NCBI GenBank assembly: GCA_943736015.1
Contig: OX031064.1
Coordinates: forward strand, 36,507,361 to 36,571,360
Length of the DNA: 64,000 nt
Source: Tridacna crocea
Lineage: Eukaryota; Mollusca; Bivalvia; Cardiida; Cardiidae
Direction of reading: 5' to 3'
How positions within the stretch are numbered: the first letter of the stretch is position 1; the number at the start of each line of letters is the position of its first letter. Under the pieces are notes generated by a model, which was given only the letters and a program-made list of their open reading frames with translations, made no database searches and was not told the origin of the DNA. A program made the translations under genes and the position numbers. Below are positions 54,228 through 63,752 of this stretch, one piece after another.

Positions 54228-54456
54228 TTAACCCTTTACCCCATAAGGCATTTCTATGCTATCTCTGATTGACCCTAAATGAAAGCAAGGATGAAGCCGT
54301 TTCTTATGTGCAAATGACACCTTTTGATAGCATAGAAAACATTGTGACAAAAGGTTAAATTGCTCCTTACGAGCAATTTCACCTTTTGCCACAATGTTTT
54401 CCAAAGGCTCCTACAAGCAATGTGTAGAAATGAGTATCTATGGAGTAAAGGGTTAA
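54228..54456 (-). mobile_element. Family A variant, GCAAAAGGTGAAATTGCTCG stem
   Basis: It is the reverse-orientation relative of 39182-39414, with TTAA on both sides and the same CATAGAAATGCC and GTAGAAATGAGTATCTATGG ends. Confidence 0.9.
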
Positions 54457-54494
54457 GTCAATAAAATGTTCTGTTCTGTTCTGTTTCTGTTTAT

Positions 54495-54579
54495 CTGCCT
54501 ACGATATGAATACTCGCAATTTCAAAAACTGATTCTTTAAACCAGTTCTGCATACTATAGAAAATATCATTAACTTCAT
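54495..54579 (+). repeat. Local duplication, left copy
   Basis: TGCCTAC.ATATGAATA, CAAAA.TGATTCT.TAAACCAGT and AATCATTAAC-like blocks match 55065-55145 in order. Confidence 0.75.
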
Positions 54580-54815
54580 TTAATCCTTTACAAAACAAAC
54601 AATCCCTGGTTTTTACGAACCTGAGATAGAGGCCGTTTGAAAAAATTGTGGGGGAAAAAGAGAAAATGCTGTAAACCAGCATTTTCTCCAATTCCCACAA
54701 TGTTTTCTACCCTACTGGAAATAAATTTCAGTTTTTGACTTACCTCTATTTTTTTATGTCTGCAAGTGTTCCAATTTGGGCCCGTCTAAAATTTTGTCAT
54801 TTAGTAAAGAGGTAA
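54580..54815 (+). mobile_element. Family A MITE
   Basis: TTAA at 54580; the right end is GAGGTAAG. The stem has mismatches (GGGGGAAAAAGAG against CCAATTCCCAC). Confidence 0.87.
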
Positions 54816-54835
54816 GTGGGAAGTATACCCAAGAT

Positions 54836-55064
54836 TTAACCCATTACAAAACAACAATATTTTAGACTGGTCCAAATTGAAAGCATTTGCAGACGACAAA
54901 ATAAAAGTGACAGAAAAATAGAAATTTGTTTTGTAAAGGGTAGAAAAGATTGTGAGAAAAGGATAAAATGCTGGTTACCATCATTTTCTCCTTTTCCCAC
55001 AATCTTTTCTAAAGGCTTCTTTCTCAGGGGCGTCAAAAGTAGGGATTGTGTGGTAATGGGTTAA
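54836..55064 (-). mobile_element. Family A MITE with matched GATTGTG/CACAATC arms
   Basis: TTAA on both sides. AAAAGATTGTG faces CACAATCTTTT, where other copies have ACATTGTG and CACAATGT, so one C-to-G change is mirrored. The inner stem has GGATAAAATG on one arm only. Confidence 0.92.
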
Positions 55065-55148
55065 ATGCCTACAATATGAATATTCGCACTTTCAAAATTG
55101 ATTCTCTAAACCAGTGTTGCAGACTGTAAAAAAAATTCATTAACAACA
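55065..55148 (+). repeat. Local duplication, right copy
   Basis: See 54495-54579. The two copies flank two family A elements in opposite orientation. Confidence 0.75.
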
Positions 55149-55419
55149 AACGATGCTTAACACAGAAATACAGGCTTTTCAATCAATTCTTTAGTTTCTA
55201 GTCCACCCGAAAAAAAAAATCCCCATTTCCGGTAAAAGTTTGCGCTTAAAATATTCAAATTGCTCACGATTTTATTTCATCCGTGTGTTTCTTTTTCAAA
55301 ATTCAGTAAATGAGATTTTCAGATGTCCACATTTGAAACGCCGACACACCTACCGCGTAGTATAACACTAAAACCTGTATAGAATTGTGAACTGATACAC
55401 TTAAAGAAGCCAAGACGAG
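55149..55419. other. No recognisable feature
   Basis: No family match. Confidence 0.3.
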
Positions 55420-55575
55420 ATTCAATTCAATTTAGCGGGCAGTAAAGATCAAGATCAGACTACTCAGTACGTGCAGTCTAATCTTAGATCTTAAATACCC
55501 GATACGTTCATATTTTTCGTTTGGAAAGTAGCTTGAAAACGCAATTTTACCTTTATTACCCATGCATGGAAACGT
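55420..55575 (+). mobile_element. Family B copy, decayed ends
   Basis: CAGTAAAGATCAAGATCAGACTACTCAGTACGTGCAGTC and AATCTTAGATCTTAAATACCCGATACG keep the hairpin with changes. Confidence 0.7.
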
Positions 55576-55959
55576 TTGTTGCATTTATTTATAAACCGGT
55601 TTATCTCACTTAATACATTGCAGTAGTTAATTTCTCACGTAATGTCTACCGCACGAATCATGAAACAACTTCGTTGATTATTTTATGTTCTCTTATCAGA
55701 GAGAGAGAGGAAGGACAAGTCTTCAAGAGTCAAGATTCGTTTGGATCACCTTTTTTTTTTTTCAAAAATCACTCTCACCGAATGTACTTTAACCTTTTTT
55801 TCACTCGGCTGATCTATAAGATCAAAGATACAATTTAAAAAAAAGTTTAAAAATAAACCCAATAATTATCCAGGAACAAGAAAAAGCTAACAGACAATTT
55901 AATCGTCATTAATAAAGCATCTATATTAGTTTTTAATACCCTAACATTCGCTTTTTATC

Positions 55960-56085
55960 AGAGTTCTCTTAAAATTTCTGCTCAAAGGAATTTGCCTTAT
56001 CGATACGTATTTACGATATATATCTGTTTTTATATCTCAGACTTTATTACTCTAATGCATCTTCTCTGTTGGATCTTACAAAAAT
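55960..56085 (+). repeat. Dispersed duplication, partner of 57868-57980
   Basis: CAGACTTTATTACTCTAATGCATCTTC and GGATCTTACAA match CTGACTTTATTACTCTAATGCATCTTC and GGATCTTGCAA at the second site, with weaker matches to the left. Confidence 0.65.
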
Positions 56086-56103
56086 GAAGCAAGAGATATT
56101 TTC

Positions 56104-56305
56104 TTAAACCCTTTGGCTGATAAACAAGAATAAAGGGCCTTTTGCGGACAGTGCAGATCAAGATCAGACTGCACAGAACGTGCAGTCTGATCTTGGATCT
56201 ACACTGTCCGGTAAGAAGATGATATTAAAAAAAAAAAAAAAAAAAAACATATATTTGAAACGGTAATATTTGGGTATTTAATATCGAATTGAAAATTTTA
56301 TTTAA
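56104..56305 (+). mobile_element. Family B MITE, first half of a B-A pair
   Basis: It begins TTAAACCCTTTGGCTG. The hairpin AAGATCAGACTGCACAGAACGTGCAGTCTGATCTT is perfect. A 21-base poly-A run follows at 56228. Its outer right end is cut short at the shared TTAA (56302-56305). Confidence 0.87.
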
Positions 56306-56517
56306 CCCTTTACCAATTATCCCCTGATTTTTACGACCCTGAGATAGAAGCTTTCTGAAAACATTGCGGGGGGAAGGAGAAAATGTTGGTAACCAGCATT
56401 TTCTCTTTTTAAAACAATATTTTCTACCCTGCTTGGGCAAAAAATTAGTTTATTTTGACGTCTACAAGTGCTTTCAACTTGGTGCAGTCTAAAATTTTGC
56501 CGTTTGGAAAAGAGTCA
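56302..56517 (+). mobile_element. Family A MITE, second half of a B-A pair
   Basis: TTAA at the left, TCAA at the right. The hairpin is decayed on the right arm (TTTTTAAAACAATATTTTC). Confidence 0.85.
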
Positions 56518-57043
56518 AGTTATTTACCAGGATAAGGGTTTTAAAAAAGGCACACGGCGTAAGAGATATCAAAATATGAATGTTCAAATTCTTTCGTTTT
56601 TCAATATGAAGAGAAATAACGGAAAGAACCCTCGCCAGAAATGGACTCTTTCACCCCATTGTTTTGCAAATTGTTCAAACGTGAAATTTTTAATTTAAGT
56701 TATATCCAAGACAAGATCTAAATCCGAATCATCGTTGTAAAAGGAGTAATTGCTGTTGGAGATGCTAGTAAGTCTATAAATACAAGGAGACTGTACAGCG
56801 GTTGGTTACAGTGTAAAGTATGACAAAAAAAACGCATTATAATTCAGTGTCAGCAAACAGTTAGCTCCCTTCATCAACATTTGTCAGGGGGTGAATAGGC
56901 GCTATATGAGGTATCAGTTAGCGGTATCATTTCGTAGCAAACCTTATTAGCATAAGGGCCTTCAAACAGGCCCGCAAAAGACCCATGTCAACATTTTTTA
57001 CCAGTTATACAATTACAATTTATTCTATAATAATTCCAATAAC
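56518..57043. other. No recognisable feature
   Basis: No family match. Confidence 0.35.
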
Positions 57044-57736
57044 TTAAAGGAGCCGTCACACCATGACGTTCTGGTCAACGTTTTCTGACGTTTGAGGAAA
57101 CGTTGTTAGTCGCCCATGGTCGCTGGGATAGCGCCAGAAGAGCGTTGTGTGAACGCTAGTGAACGTCAGTGATCGTCGGTGATCGCCGGGAATCGGCGGA
57201 GAACGCTAGTCCGGAAAAAAAGTTTTGAACATGCACAAAAGTTCTCACTGATACCAACGTTCTTCAACGTTTAATTTTAAACGCTGAAGATCGTTAAAGA
57301 ACGTTGTGGGACGTTTTACTAACGTTCATCGAGCATTGCACGCGTTCGGCTATCGCTAGTCAGTCGTTATGGTAGCGTTACTTGGTTGTTACTAATCGTT
57401 TGCTTTGAGTGAACGACTCACTGGCGACCTGTCAACGACCGCTGAACGGTCTCCTAGCGCACGCAGCGTGTGACTGAAGTGAAACAAAAATCCTTTTGGC
57501 GTTTATTTAGCGTCATTCGAGCGTTTCCCGAACGTCCATGCATATGGAGGTATCAGAGGTATCTTACTAGATCGCTGTTACACGCTTCTCGTACATTAGA
57601 TACACGCTAGTCATGCGTTAGGCACACGTTAATAACACGCCAGATGTGAAATCCTCATTCTAGAACGCTCAAAAATCGAACGATTGAAACGCTCAGAGAA
57701 CGTTGACCAGAACGTCATGGTGTGTTGGCGCCTTAA
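57044..57736. mobile_element. 693-bp TTAA-flanked, CpG-rich element with ~50-bp terminal repeats
   Basis: TTAA lies at 57044-57047 and 57733-57736. The inverted ends share CACACCATGACGTTCTGGTC and AACGTT.TCTGA.CGTTT. The interior is crowded with short CG words (GAACG, AACGTT, CGCTAG, ACGCT) in both orientations and is clearly richer in CpG than its surroundings. No open frame encodes a transposase, and no second copy is seen. TTAA flanks suit piggyBac or Kolobok-type elements. Confidence 0.85.
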
Positions 57737-57867
57737 CGCAAGATGAAAACAGGTTTATACACCTACACACAAATAATAACAGTTTGGTTTTGAAATCGGG
57801 TAAACCTTTTTTCCAAAAGGAAGTAAGTCTTTTGAAAAGATTGAAAATAAAAAAAGGAGAATTTGTG

Positions 57868-57980
57868 TGTTTAATCTCAAAGGATCTCGCCTTATTGGTA
57901 AGCATTTATGATTTAAATATATCAGCGTTTCTATCTCTGACTTTATTACTCTAATGCATCTTCCTCGTGGGATCTTGCAA
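57868..57980 (+). repeat. Dispersed duplication, partner of 55960-56085
   Basis: See 55960-56085. A family A copy is inserted exactly at the end of the match. Confidence 0.65.
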
Positions 57981-58208
57981 TCACCCATTACCACACAATC
58001 CCTACTTTTGAGGCCCCCGACAGAAAAGCCTTTTGAAAACATAGTGGGAAAAGGAGAAAATGCTGGTAACCAGCATTTTCTCCTTTTCTCACAATGTTTT
58101 CTACCCTTCACAAAACAAATTTCAAATTTTCAGCCACTTTCATTTTGTCGTCTGCAAATGCTTTCGATTTGGACCAGTCTAAAATATTGTCGTCTGGTAA
58201 AGGGATAA
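57980..58208 (+). mobile_element. Family A MITE
   Basis: ATCA stands for TTAA at the left and ATAA at the right. Ends CCCATTACCACACAATCCC and GTCGTCTGGTAAAGGG; hairpin at 58034-58101. Confidence 0.9.
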
Positions 58209-58284
58209 CAGAATAAAACGATGGCTATTTATATCGGTTAGCCGCTATACAAAACGTTCCAGTGTTTTTAAACCCCAAGCTTGC

Positions 58285-58700
58285 TACATGAAAGCAATGA
58301 AACATTCAATCCAATAGTAAAAATCCAAATGTTTATACCTGAGGTATTTTTGGAGCAGTACATATATCTTTTATCGGACGGTGTAGATCTAAGATCAGGC
58401 TGCCCATTCTGTGCAGTCTGACCTAAACCCATTACCACACAATCCCTACTTTTGACGCCCCTGAGAGAGAAGCCTTTAGAAAACCTTGTGGGAAAAGGAG
58501 AAAATGCTGGTAACCAGCATTTTCTCCTTTTTCCCACAATGTTTCCTACCCTTCACAAAACAAATTTCAAATTTTCAGTCACTTTTATTTTGTCGTCTGC
58601 AAATGCTTTCAATTTGGACAAGCCTAAGATAGTGTCGTTTGGTAATGGGTTAATATACGCTGTCTGCAAAAGGTAAGCGAGTCGCACTTAGCAGAATAAG
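58285..58700 (-). mobile_element. Family B MITE interrupted by a family A MITE
   Basis: The left part runs to GCCCATTCTGTGCAGTCTGACCT and the right part resumes after 58653 with TACGCTGTCTGCAAAAGGTAAGCGAGTCGCAC. The B hairpin is cut near its right stem. Confidence 0.8.
58424..58653 (+). mobile_element. Family A MITE nested in family B
   Basis: TAAA precedes CCCATTACC and TTAA follows the right end (58650-58653). The hairpin is at 58478-58546. Confidence 0.92.
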
Positions 58701-58789
58701 ATATTGAGGATGAAGTTTTTTTAGACAAACATCGTTAAAAACGGAGAAAATACTGGTGACCCGCAATGTCTCCTCCTCCACAATATTCC

Positions 58790-59326
58790 CATCTTCGCAA
58801 GCCAACGATACTAGGGTAGTACCCTTGGCCGCTCGCCTCTTTAAAAATCGAAGCTCCCGCTGCGCCTTTTCATTGGATGCGATCAAAACCCATCGCGTCC
58901 AATCAAACCATCCTTAACAAGAAATCTTTCGCAAAACAGAAAACAATAATGGCGGCGCCCATCAAAAACGAAAGTTGTCGTGTTTGTGACGAAATTTGCC
59001 AAAAAAGAGTAGACGATCGATATTTAGTGAGTTTTTTTTTTTGTTTACGATCAATTATGTGAAGTATTAGGACGGGTTCCATAGCCAAATGATTGCGTCT
59101 GTTCGTCTTGTTTTGGTGTGATGAATCCGAAAGCGCAGCCATATTTGATGCATAACCAACCAATTTTATTACGAGCATTTTGATTTGTCAGAAATAACAT
59201 CAGCAAAGGTTACGCAACTCGTGATATTCGACAGGTGGCGCAGCGGGTGTTTCGATTTTTAAAGAGGCGAGCGGCCAAGGTACATAACGAACAAAGTGGA
59301 GTCAGTATCCTTGGTTTGCGAAGATG
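58790..59326 (+). mobile_element. Family D element, 537 bp, with zinc-finger exon and exact 9-bp target duplication
   Basis: CAATATTCC flanks both sides (58781-58789 and 59327-59335). The termini are CATCTTCGCAAGCCAAC and TTGGTTTGCGAAGATG. Just inside, CTTGGCCGCTCGCCTCTTTA pairs with TAAAGAGGCGAGCGGCCAAG, a strong subterminal hairpin not found in the other D copies. The middle holds CCAAT-type motifs (CATTGGATGC at about 58873, CGTCCAATC at about 58897) and the exon remnant. Confidence 0.92.
58949..59140 (+). pseudogene. ZAD-like zinc-finger exon remnant inside family D, with start codon
   Basis: ATG at 58949 opens MAAPIKNESCRVCDEICQKR. The first cysteine pair is at 58976-58987. After a T run (about 59031-59043) that shifts the frame, the reading continues VYDQLCEVLGRVP, a TAG, then PNDCVCSSCFGVMN with the second pair at 59100-59111. 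Compared with the copy at 45068, C+.C near the start, D.L.EVLG..P and VC..CF near the end agree. A ZAD-type domain mediates dimerisation in zinc-finger transcription factors. No C2H2 fingers follow. The frame is broken twice, so no product is expected. Confidence 0.65.
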
Positions 59327-59372
59327 CAATATTCCCTACCATTTTACGACAGAGCCATCATTTGAGCCTCTT

Positions 59373-59460
59373 TTAACCCTTCAGCTGCTAAGCAGGACTC
59401 AGTGCTCCTTTGAAGACAGTGCAAATCGAGATCAGACTGCTCTGCATCACCGGGAAAGCA
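59373..59460 (+). repeat. Family B left-end fragment
   Basis: TTAACCCTTCAGCTGCTAAGCAGGACTCAGTGCTCC and CGAGATCAGACTGCTC remain. Confidence 0.7.
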
Positions 59461-59568
59461 AACCAGAATACCGAATACGGACGTTTGTCTCTCAAACCTA
59501 CATGTTCTTTCTTATCGCATGCTTGATCCTAATAAAAATGATAAAGAGCTAAATCCAACCGCTTGACT

Positions 59569-59713
59569 GGTAACCAGCATTTTCTCCTTTTTCAAAAATG
59601 TTTTCTATCCTATTAAAGAAAGATTCTACCATTTGAGCCACATTGAATTTATCGCCTGAAAATGCTTTCAGTTTGGACAAGGGTAAAGCTTTGTCTTCTG
59701 GCAAACAGTTATG
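59569..59713 (+). mobile_element. Family A MITE, left half missing
   Basis: It starts within the hairpin at GGTAACCAGCATTTTCTCC and runs to GGCAAACAGTTAT. Confidence 0.75.
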
Positions 59714-59856
59714 AGAATAAGACAGATGCCTTGCTTGGTCTTGACAAGAAAAATGAAGACGAACTTATTCTTTTTTCTTTCTTTGGTTGCAACAAGAAAA
59801 ATGCGAAATGTAAGGGCCAAATACAAAGGAGACATGGTAAAACAGAGGTATCACTC

Positions 59857-60083
59857 TTAATTCTTTACCCGACTATCTCGAGTTATAACAACCCTGACAG
59901 AGAAGGATTTTGAAAACATTTTGGAAAAAGGTAAAAAGGCTGATAAGCAGCATTTTCTCCTTTTCCCACTGTATTTTCTAAACTATCAAAATAAGAAATA
60001 ACCATCACAGCTTTTTTTAATTATTTTTTGCACATACTTTTAATACTGTCCAGTCCAAAATCTTATAGTGCGACAAAGTGTTG
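59857..60083 (+). mobile_element. Family A MITE, decayed hairpin
   Basis: TTAA at 59857. TTTTGGAAAAAGGTAAAAAGGCTGATAAGCAGC and CTCCTTTTCCCACTG remain partly paired. Confidence 0.75.
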
Positions 60084-60509
60084 AACATTTTCTAAAGACT
60101 GATCGTGTATTTTCCCAAAAACAGCCGATAAGGTTTATAGATTCACCTAATGATTTCGGAACACCAATTACTACTGCGCGTAACGTGTTATCTTTGAAAT
60201 AGATAAATTGTATATTTCGTAACTTATAAAAGCATGAAGTGTAATAAAATTGGTGAATTAGACGAAAATAGTTTAAAACTCTTGAAATAAAATGTTTGAA
60301 TGAGCTTTTGTACCTGCTATAAATTATTATTTGCGCCATTAGTAAATATAGATATTTTAAGATTAACACCCTTTGGGCATACAAAAAAAAGTGAAAAAGG
60401 GTATATTCAATCAGGAAAGGAGTAACTAATATTTCTTTTAAATCTTATTATCTCACAAAAAAAAAACAAAAAGACTAAACCTATATATGCTCAGAGCGCA
60501 CCTTATAAT
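60084..60509. other. No recognisable feature
   Basis: A 114-codon minus-strand frame here is AT-rich and resembles nothing known. Confidence 0.35.
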
Positions 60510-60739
60510 TTAACCCTTTACCAAACAACAAAATTATAGCCTGGTCCAAATTGAAAGCATTTACAGACGACTAAATGAATGCCCTAAAAAAATTGAAATT
60601 CCTTCAGGGAAGGGTAGAAAACATTTTTTGGGAAAAGGAGAAAATGCTGGTTACCAGCATTTTCTCCTTTTCCTACAATGTTTTCAAAAGGCTTCCTTCT
60701 AAGGGTCGTCAAAAGTCGGGATTGTGTGGTAAAGATTTT
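60510..60739 (-). mobile_element. Family A MITE
   Basis: TTAA at 60510. The hairpin at 60617-60688 has two added T on the left arm. Confidence 0.9.
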
Positions 60740-60832
60740 AAAAGTGTGGATCAAGGTTAGCGAGTCTTATCTTTATCTACATTATCCGTGTCTCTTCTTA
60801 TATTTATTTTAATTTACAACTTCCATAATTAC

Positions 60833-61089
60833 CTTGCAACACGCGGAAAGGTGCAGTCGTAAAGTGCCGTCTCGATTAAGCCTGCGCGGACTGCGCAGGC
60901 TTAATCGAGACGGCACTTTACGACTGCATTAGATTTTGTGCTACAGTAGACTTGCGTAAAACAGAAAATTACATAGATAGGAAAGCGTCCTTTCGGGTAA
61001 ACCTGCGCAGAATGCACAGGCTGATCCTAGATGATAAGATTACTTTACGCAAATATCCGAATGTCCCTTCTAGCATCTTGCAGGCCATA
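60833..61089. mobile_element. Family C two-hairpin MITE, complete
   Basis: The left hairpin has perfect 33-nt-scale arms: CGTAAAGTGCCGTCTCGATTAAGCC faces its complement. Both arms carry CGATTAAG where other copies have CGGATTAG, another matched change. It ends AGCATCTTGCAGG. Confidence 0.9.
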
Positions 61090-61174
61090 TATGCTCAGCC
61101 TGCACCTTCTGTTATATTCAATAAACGTTTTAGGAATATATTTTTGTGGTGGTGAGCCATACCAATTTGGCAGT

Positions 61175-61377
61175 TTAACCCTTTATCACACAGTCCCGCC
61201 TTTTAACGACCCACGGAAAGAAGGCTTTTGAAACCATTGCGGGAAAAGGAGAAAATGCTGCTAATCATAATGTTTCTACCTATTCGAGGACAAGTATCAT
61301 TACTTGACTACATGTCAATTTTCACCTGCGAATTTCCTCGGTGTAGACGAGTATGAAATTTTGCTGATAAAGGGTCT
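61175..61377 (+). mobile_element. Family A MITE, right hairpin arm deleted
   Basis: TTAACCCTTTATCACACAG to GGAGAAAATGCTG is normal, then it passes straight to TAATGTTTCTACC. Confidence 0.8.
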
Positions 61378-61887
61378 AAAAGTTTGCAGAAGATACAACG
61401 GCAAGCAGCACCAATGTGCCTGAATACCATACATTCTTGGACAACAGACTGGCATTTAGTTTTGGCTCGTATGAACTTTGTATTCACCATGTTAATGCAA
61501 CTTTTCTGACAGATACAGAAGTTGCAGAATTTCCGTCGTTTTAACTACGCCAGGTAATGTCAGTTGTGGTAAAGATATGGACAGTTATGTAACATGCGTT
61601 ACCATCCAAATGTCGGAACAAAAAAGCACAAATCAGCTACAAAAAGAGCAAGTTAGACAAACCAGAAAACGATGGGAAAGGCAGCTATCTTGCAGAACTA
61701 ATGCAAAAAAAATAAACTGAGGTATCCGGCATTTCCAAAAAAAAAAAAACTGCATTGGTTTCAGCTAATGTACATTTACTATAAACATCGCAAGCAATTT
61801 ACTTAACCTATAGTGCGCTTGTAACAATATAATACAATAAGTTTATTCAATACCAAGGTCTAACAAATACCTGAAATCAATATTAAC
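61378..61887. other. No recognisable feature
   Basis: AT-rich, with a poly-A run at about 61736. Confidence 0.35.
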
Positions 61888-62153
61888 TTAAATTTTTACC
61901 AAATTATCAAATTTTAGGCAAGTCCTTATTGAATTTATGCGTATAGACGAGCAAATTTAATGCCCCAAAAAACGTTGGAAGTTTGTCCTGTGGAGGAACG
62001 ACATCAATGTGAGAAAAGGAGAAAATGGTTGTTTATAACCATTTCAGAAAAATGCTGGAAACTGGCATTTTTTCCTTTCCCCGCAATGTCTTCAAAGACA
62101 TTTTTCTTTTTCTTTTTCCTCTTAAAAGTTGGTATTCTTTGTCATTGGGTTAA
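61888..62153 (-). mobile_element. Family A MITE with enlarged hairpin
   Basis: GAGAAAAGGAGAAAATGGTTGTTTATAACCATTTC is followed by a second stem-loop, AGAAAAATGCTGGAAACTGGCATTTTTTC. TTAA lies at 62150. Confidence 0.75.
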
Positions 62154-62212
62154 AGTGCTGCTATTGATACATTTCTGTCAAAGGTATTTTCTGATTCTTT
62201 AACGACTTTATC

Positions 62213-62429
62213 TTTTACCATAAGATTGCTAAGCACCACTTAATGAACTTTTGCGGACAGTGTAAATCAAGATCAGACTGCACAAAAGGTGCAGTCTGAT
62301 CTTGGATCTGCATTGTCCAACAAGAACATGCTATTCCCCAAAATATGAGTATGAAATTGCAATATTTGGGGTTTTTTTTACTATCGAATTAAAAACTTCC
62401 CTGAAGTTATCCAGCAGGATAGGGTTTAA
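62213..62429 (+). mobile_element. Family B MITE, first half of a B-A pair
   Basis: AGATTGCTAAGCACCAC begins it. The hairpin AAGATCAGACTGCACAAAAGGTGCAGTCTGATCTT is perfect, and the end AGCAGGATAGGGTTTAA meets the A copy. Confidence 0.87.
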
Positions 62430-62649
62430 CCACTTCCCAAACAATCCCTGGTTTTTACGACCCTGAAATAGAAGCCTTTTGAAAACATTGTGGGAAAAGG
62501 AGAAAATGCTGGTTACCAGCATTTTCTCCTTTTCCCACAATGTTTTCTATCCTTCCAAAAAACAAATTTCAGTTTTTGAGTTTTATATGTCGTCTGCAAG
62601 TGCTTTCAATTTGGACCAGTCTAATATTTTGTCGTTTGGTAAACAGTTG
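62426..62649 (+). mobile_element. Family A MITE, second half of a B-A pair
   Basis: TTAACCACTTCCCAAAC begins it and TTGA ends it. The hairpin at 62480-62548 is perfect. Confidence 0.92.
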
Positions 62650-62885
62650 AAGCAAAATTTAGTTTTTAAGTTTTTAACGTACTGCAATTTTTTCAACATT
62701 TTGAAGGATTATCAAGATCTCGTTTATATGTATGACTGATAGCATAAAAAATATCTACCGGCAATATTAACAGAAAACTAAAGCCAATTGTGCACAGTAT
62801 TATCAATAACTAGCGGACAGTCTGCTGAAGTTTCCAGCTATTCTCTTGAGATCTACACACGATACAATTGTTTCCCTCCTTTTTA
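62650..62885. other. No recognisable feature
   Basis: No family match. Confidence 0.3.
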
Positions 62886-62894
62886 CACAACCCT

Positions 62895-63296
62895 AATCTT
62901 CGCAAGCCAAGGCTGACGATTCACTACTTTAATCTAACCTTGGCGGATCAAGCGTGTTTTTTTACGTGCCCCGATTGACTTTTTCATTGGATGCAGCCAG
63001 CTTTAACAGCAACAAATGAAATCGCTCGTAGCATTTCATCTTTGATAAAAATAGTACAAGGTCGCTACCTTTCGAATAGAAGGTAAACATGTAAACCCAC
63101 GTGGATGTCTGCTTATCGCTTCATGTGTATTCGTAAGCGGTTTGTAAAACGATATTTCATTGGCTTTTAGAAATATGATGTAAAGGGGGGTAATAACCAG
63201 CATCCAATCGAGGGCGCATCGAAGGAATCTCGAAATCGGGCTCAATCAGCCAAGGTAAGATACACGTAGTGATCGTAACCTTGGCTCGCGAAGACG
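62895..63296 (+). mobile_element. Family D element, 402 bp, exact 9-bp target duplication
   Basis: CACAACCCT flanks both sides (62886-62894 and 63297-63305). It has the same length and the same internal deletion as the copy at 51624. The ATG of that copy is followed here by TAA, so even the short frame is closed. Confidence 0.93.
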
Positions 63297-63491
63297 CACA
63301 ACCCTATATGTAAAACAATATTAATTTAGTATTCAATATACTTCATTTTTCAACCTTCGATGAATTCTAATTCTCCTATGTACACGAGAAGTGATTGAAG
63401 TTATTTCATGTAAGGTACATCATAATGTTCTGTTAAATAAGAAGTACTTCGTACTCGTAGTAAACATTTCTACGTGTAACAAGAGACCGAA

Positions 63492-63752
63492 TTCACCCAT
63501 TTCCGCACAATCCCTACTTTTGACGACCCTAAGAAAGGAGCCCATAGAAAACAGTATGGGAAAAGGAGAAAATGAAACATTGTGGGAAAAGGAGAAAATG
63601 CTGGTAACCAGCATTTTCTCCTTTTCTCACAATGTTTTCTACCCTTCACAAAACAAATTTCGACTTTACAGTCACTTTTGTTTGGTCATCTCCATCTGCA
63701 TATGCTTTCAAATTGGACAAGCCAAAAATTTTGTCGTTTGGTAATGAGTTAA
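63492..63752 (+). mobile_element. Family A MITE with a duplicated hairpin-arm segment
   Basis: ATGGGAAAAGGAGAAAATG occurs first as AGTATGGGAAAAGG... and again as TTGTGGGAAAAGG..., adding about 33 bp before the loop. TTCA lies at the left and TTAA at the right. Confidence 0.9.

Noticed and set aside
63391..63744. 117-codon plus-strand frame
   Set aside because: It is a translation of a family A copy and its flank.
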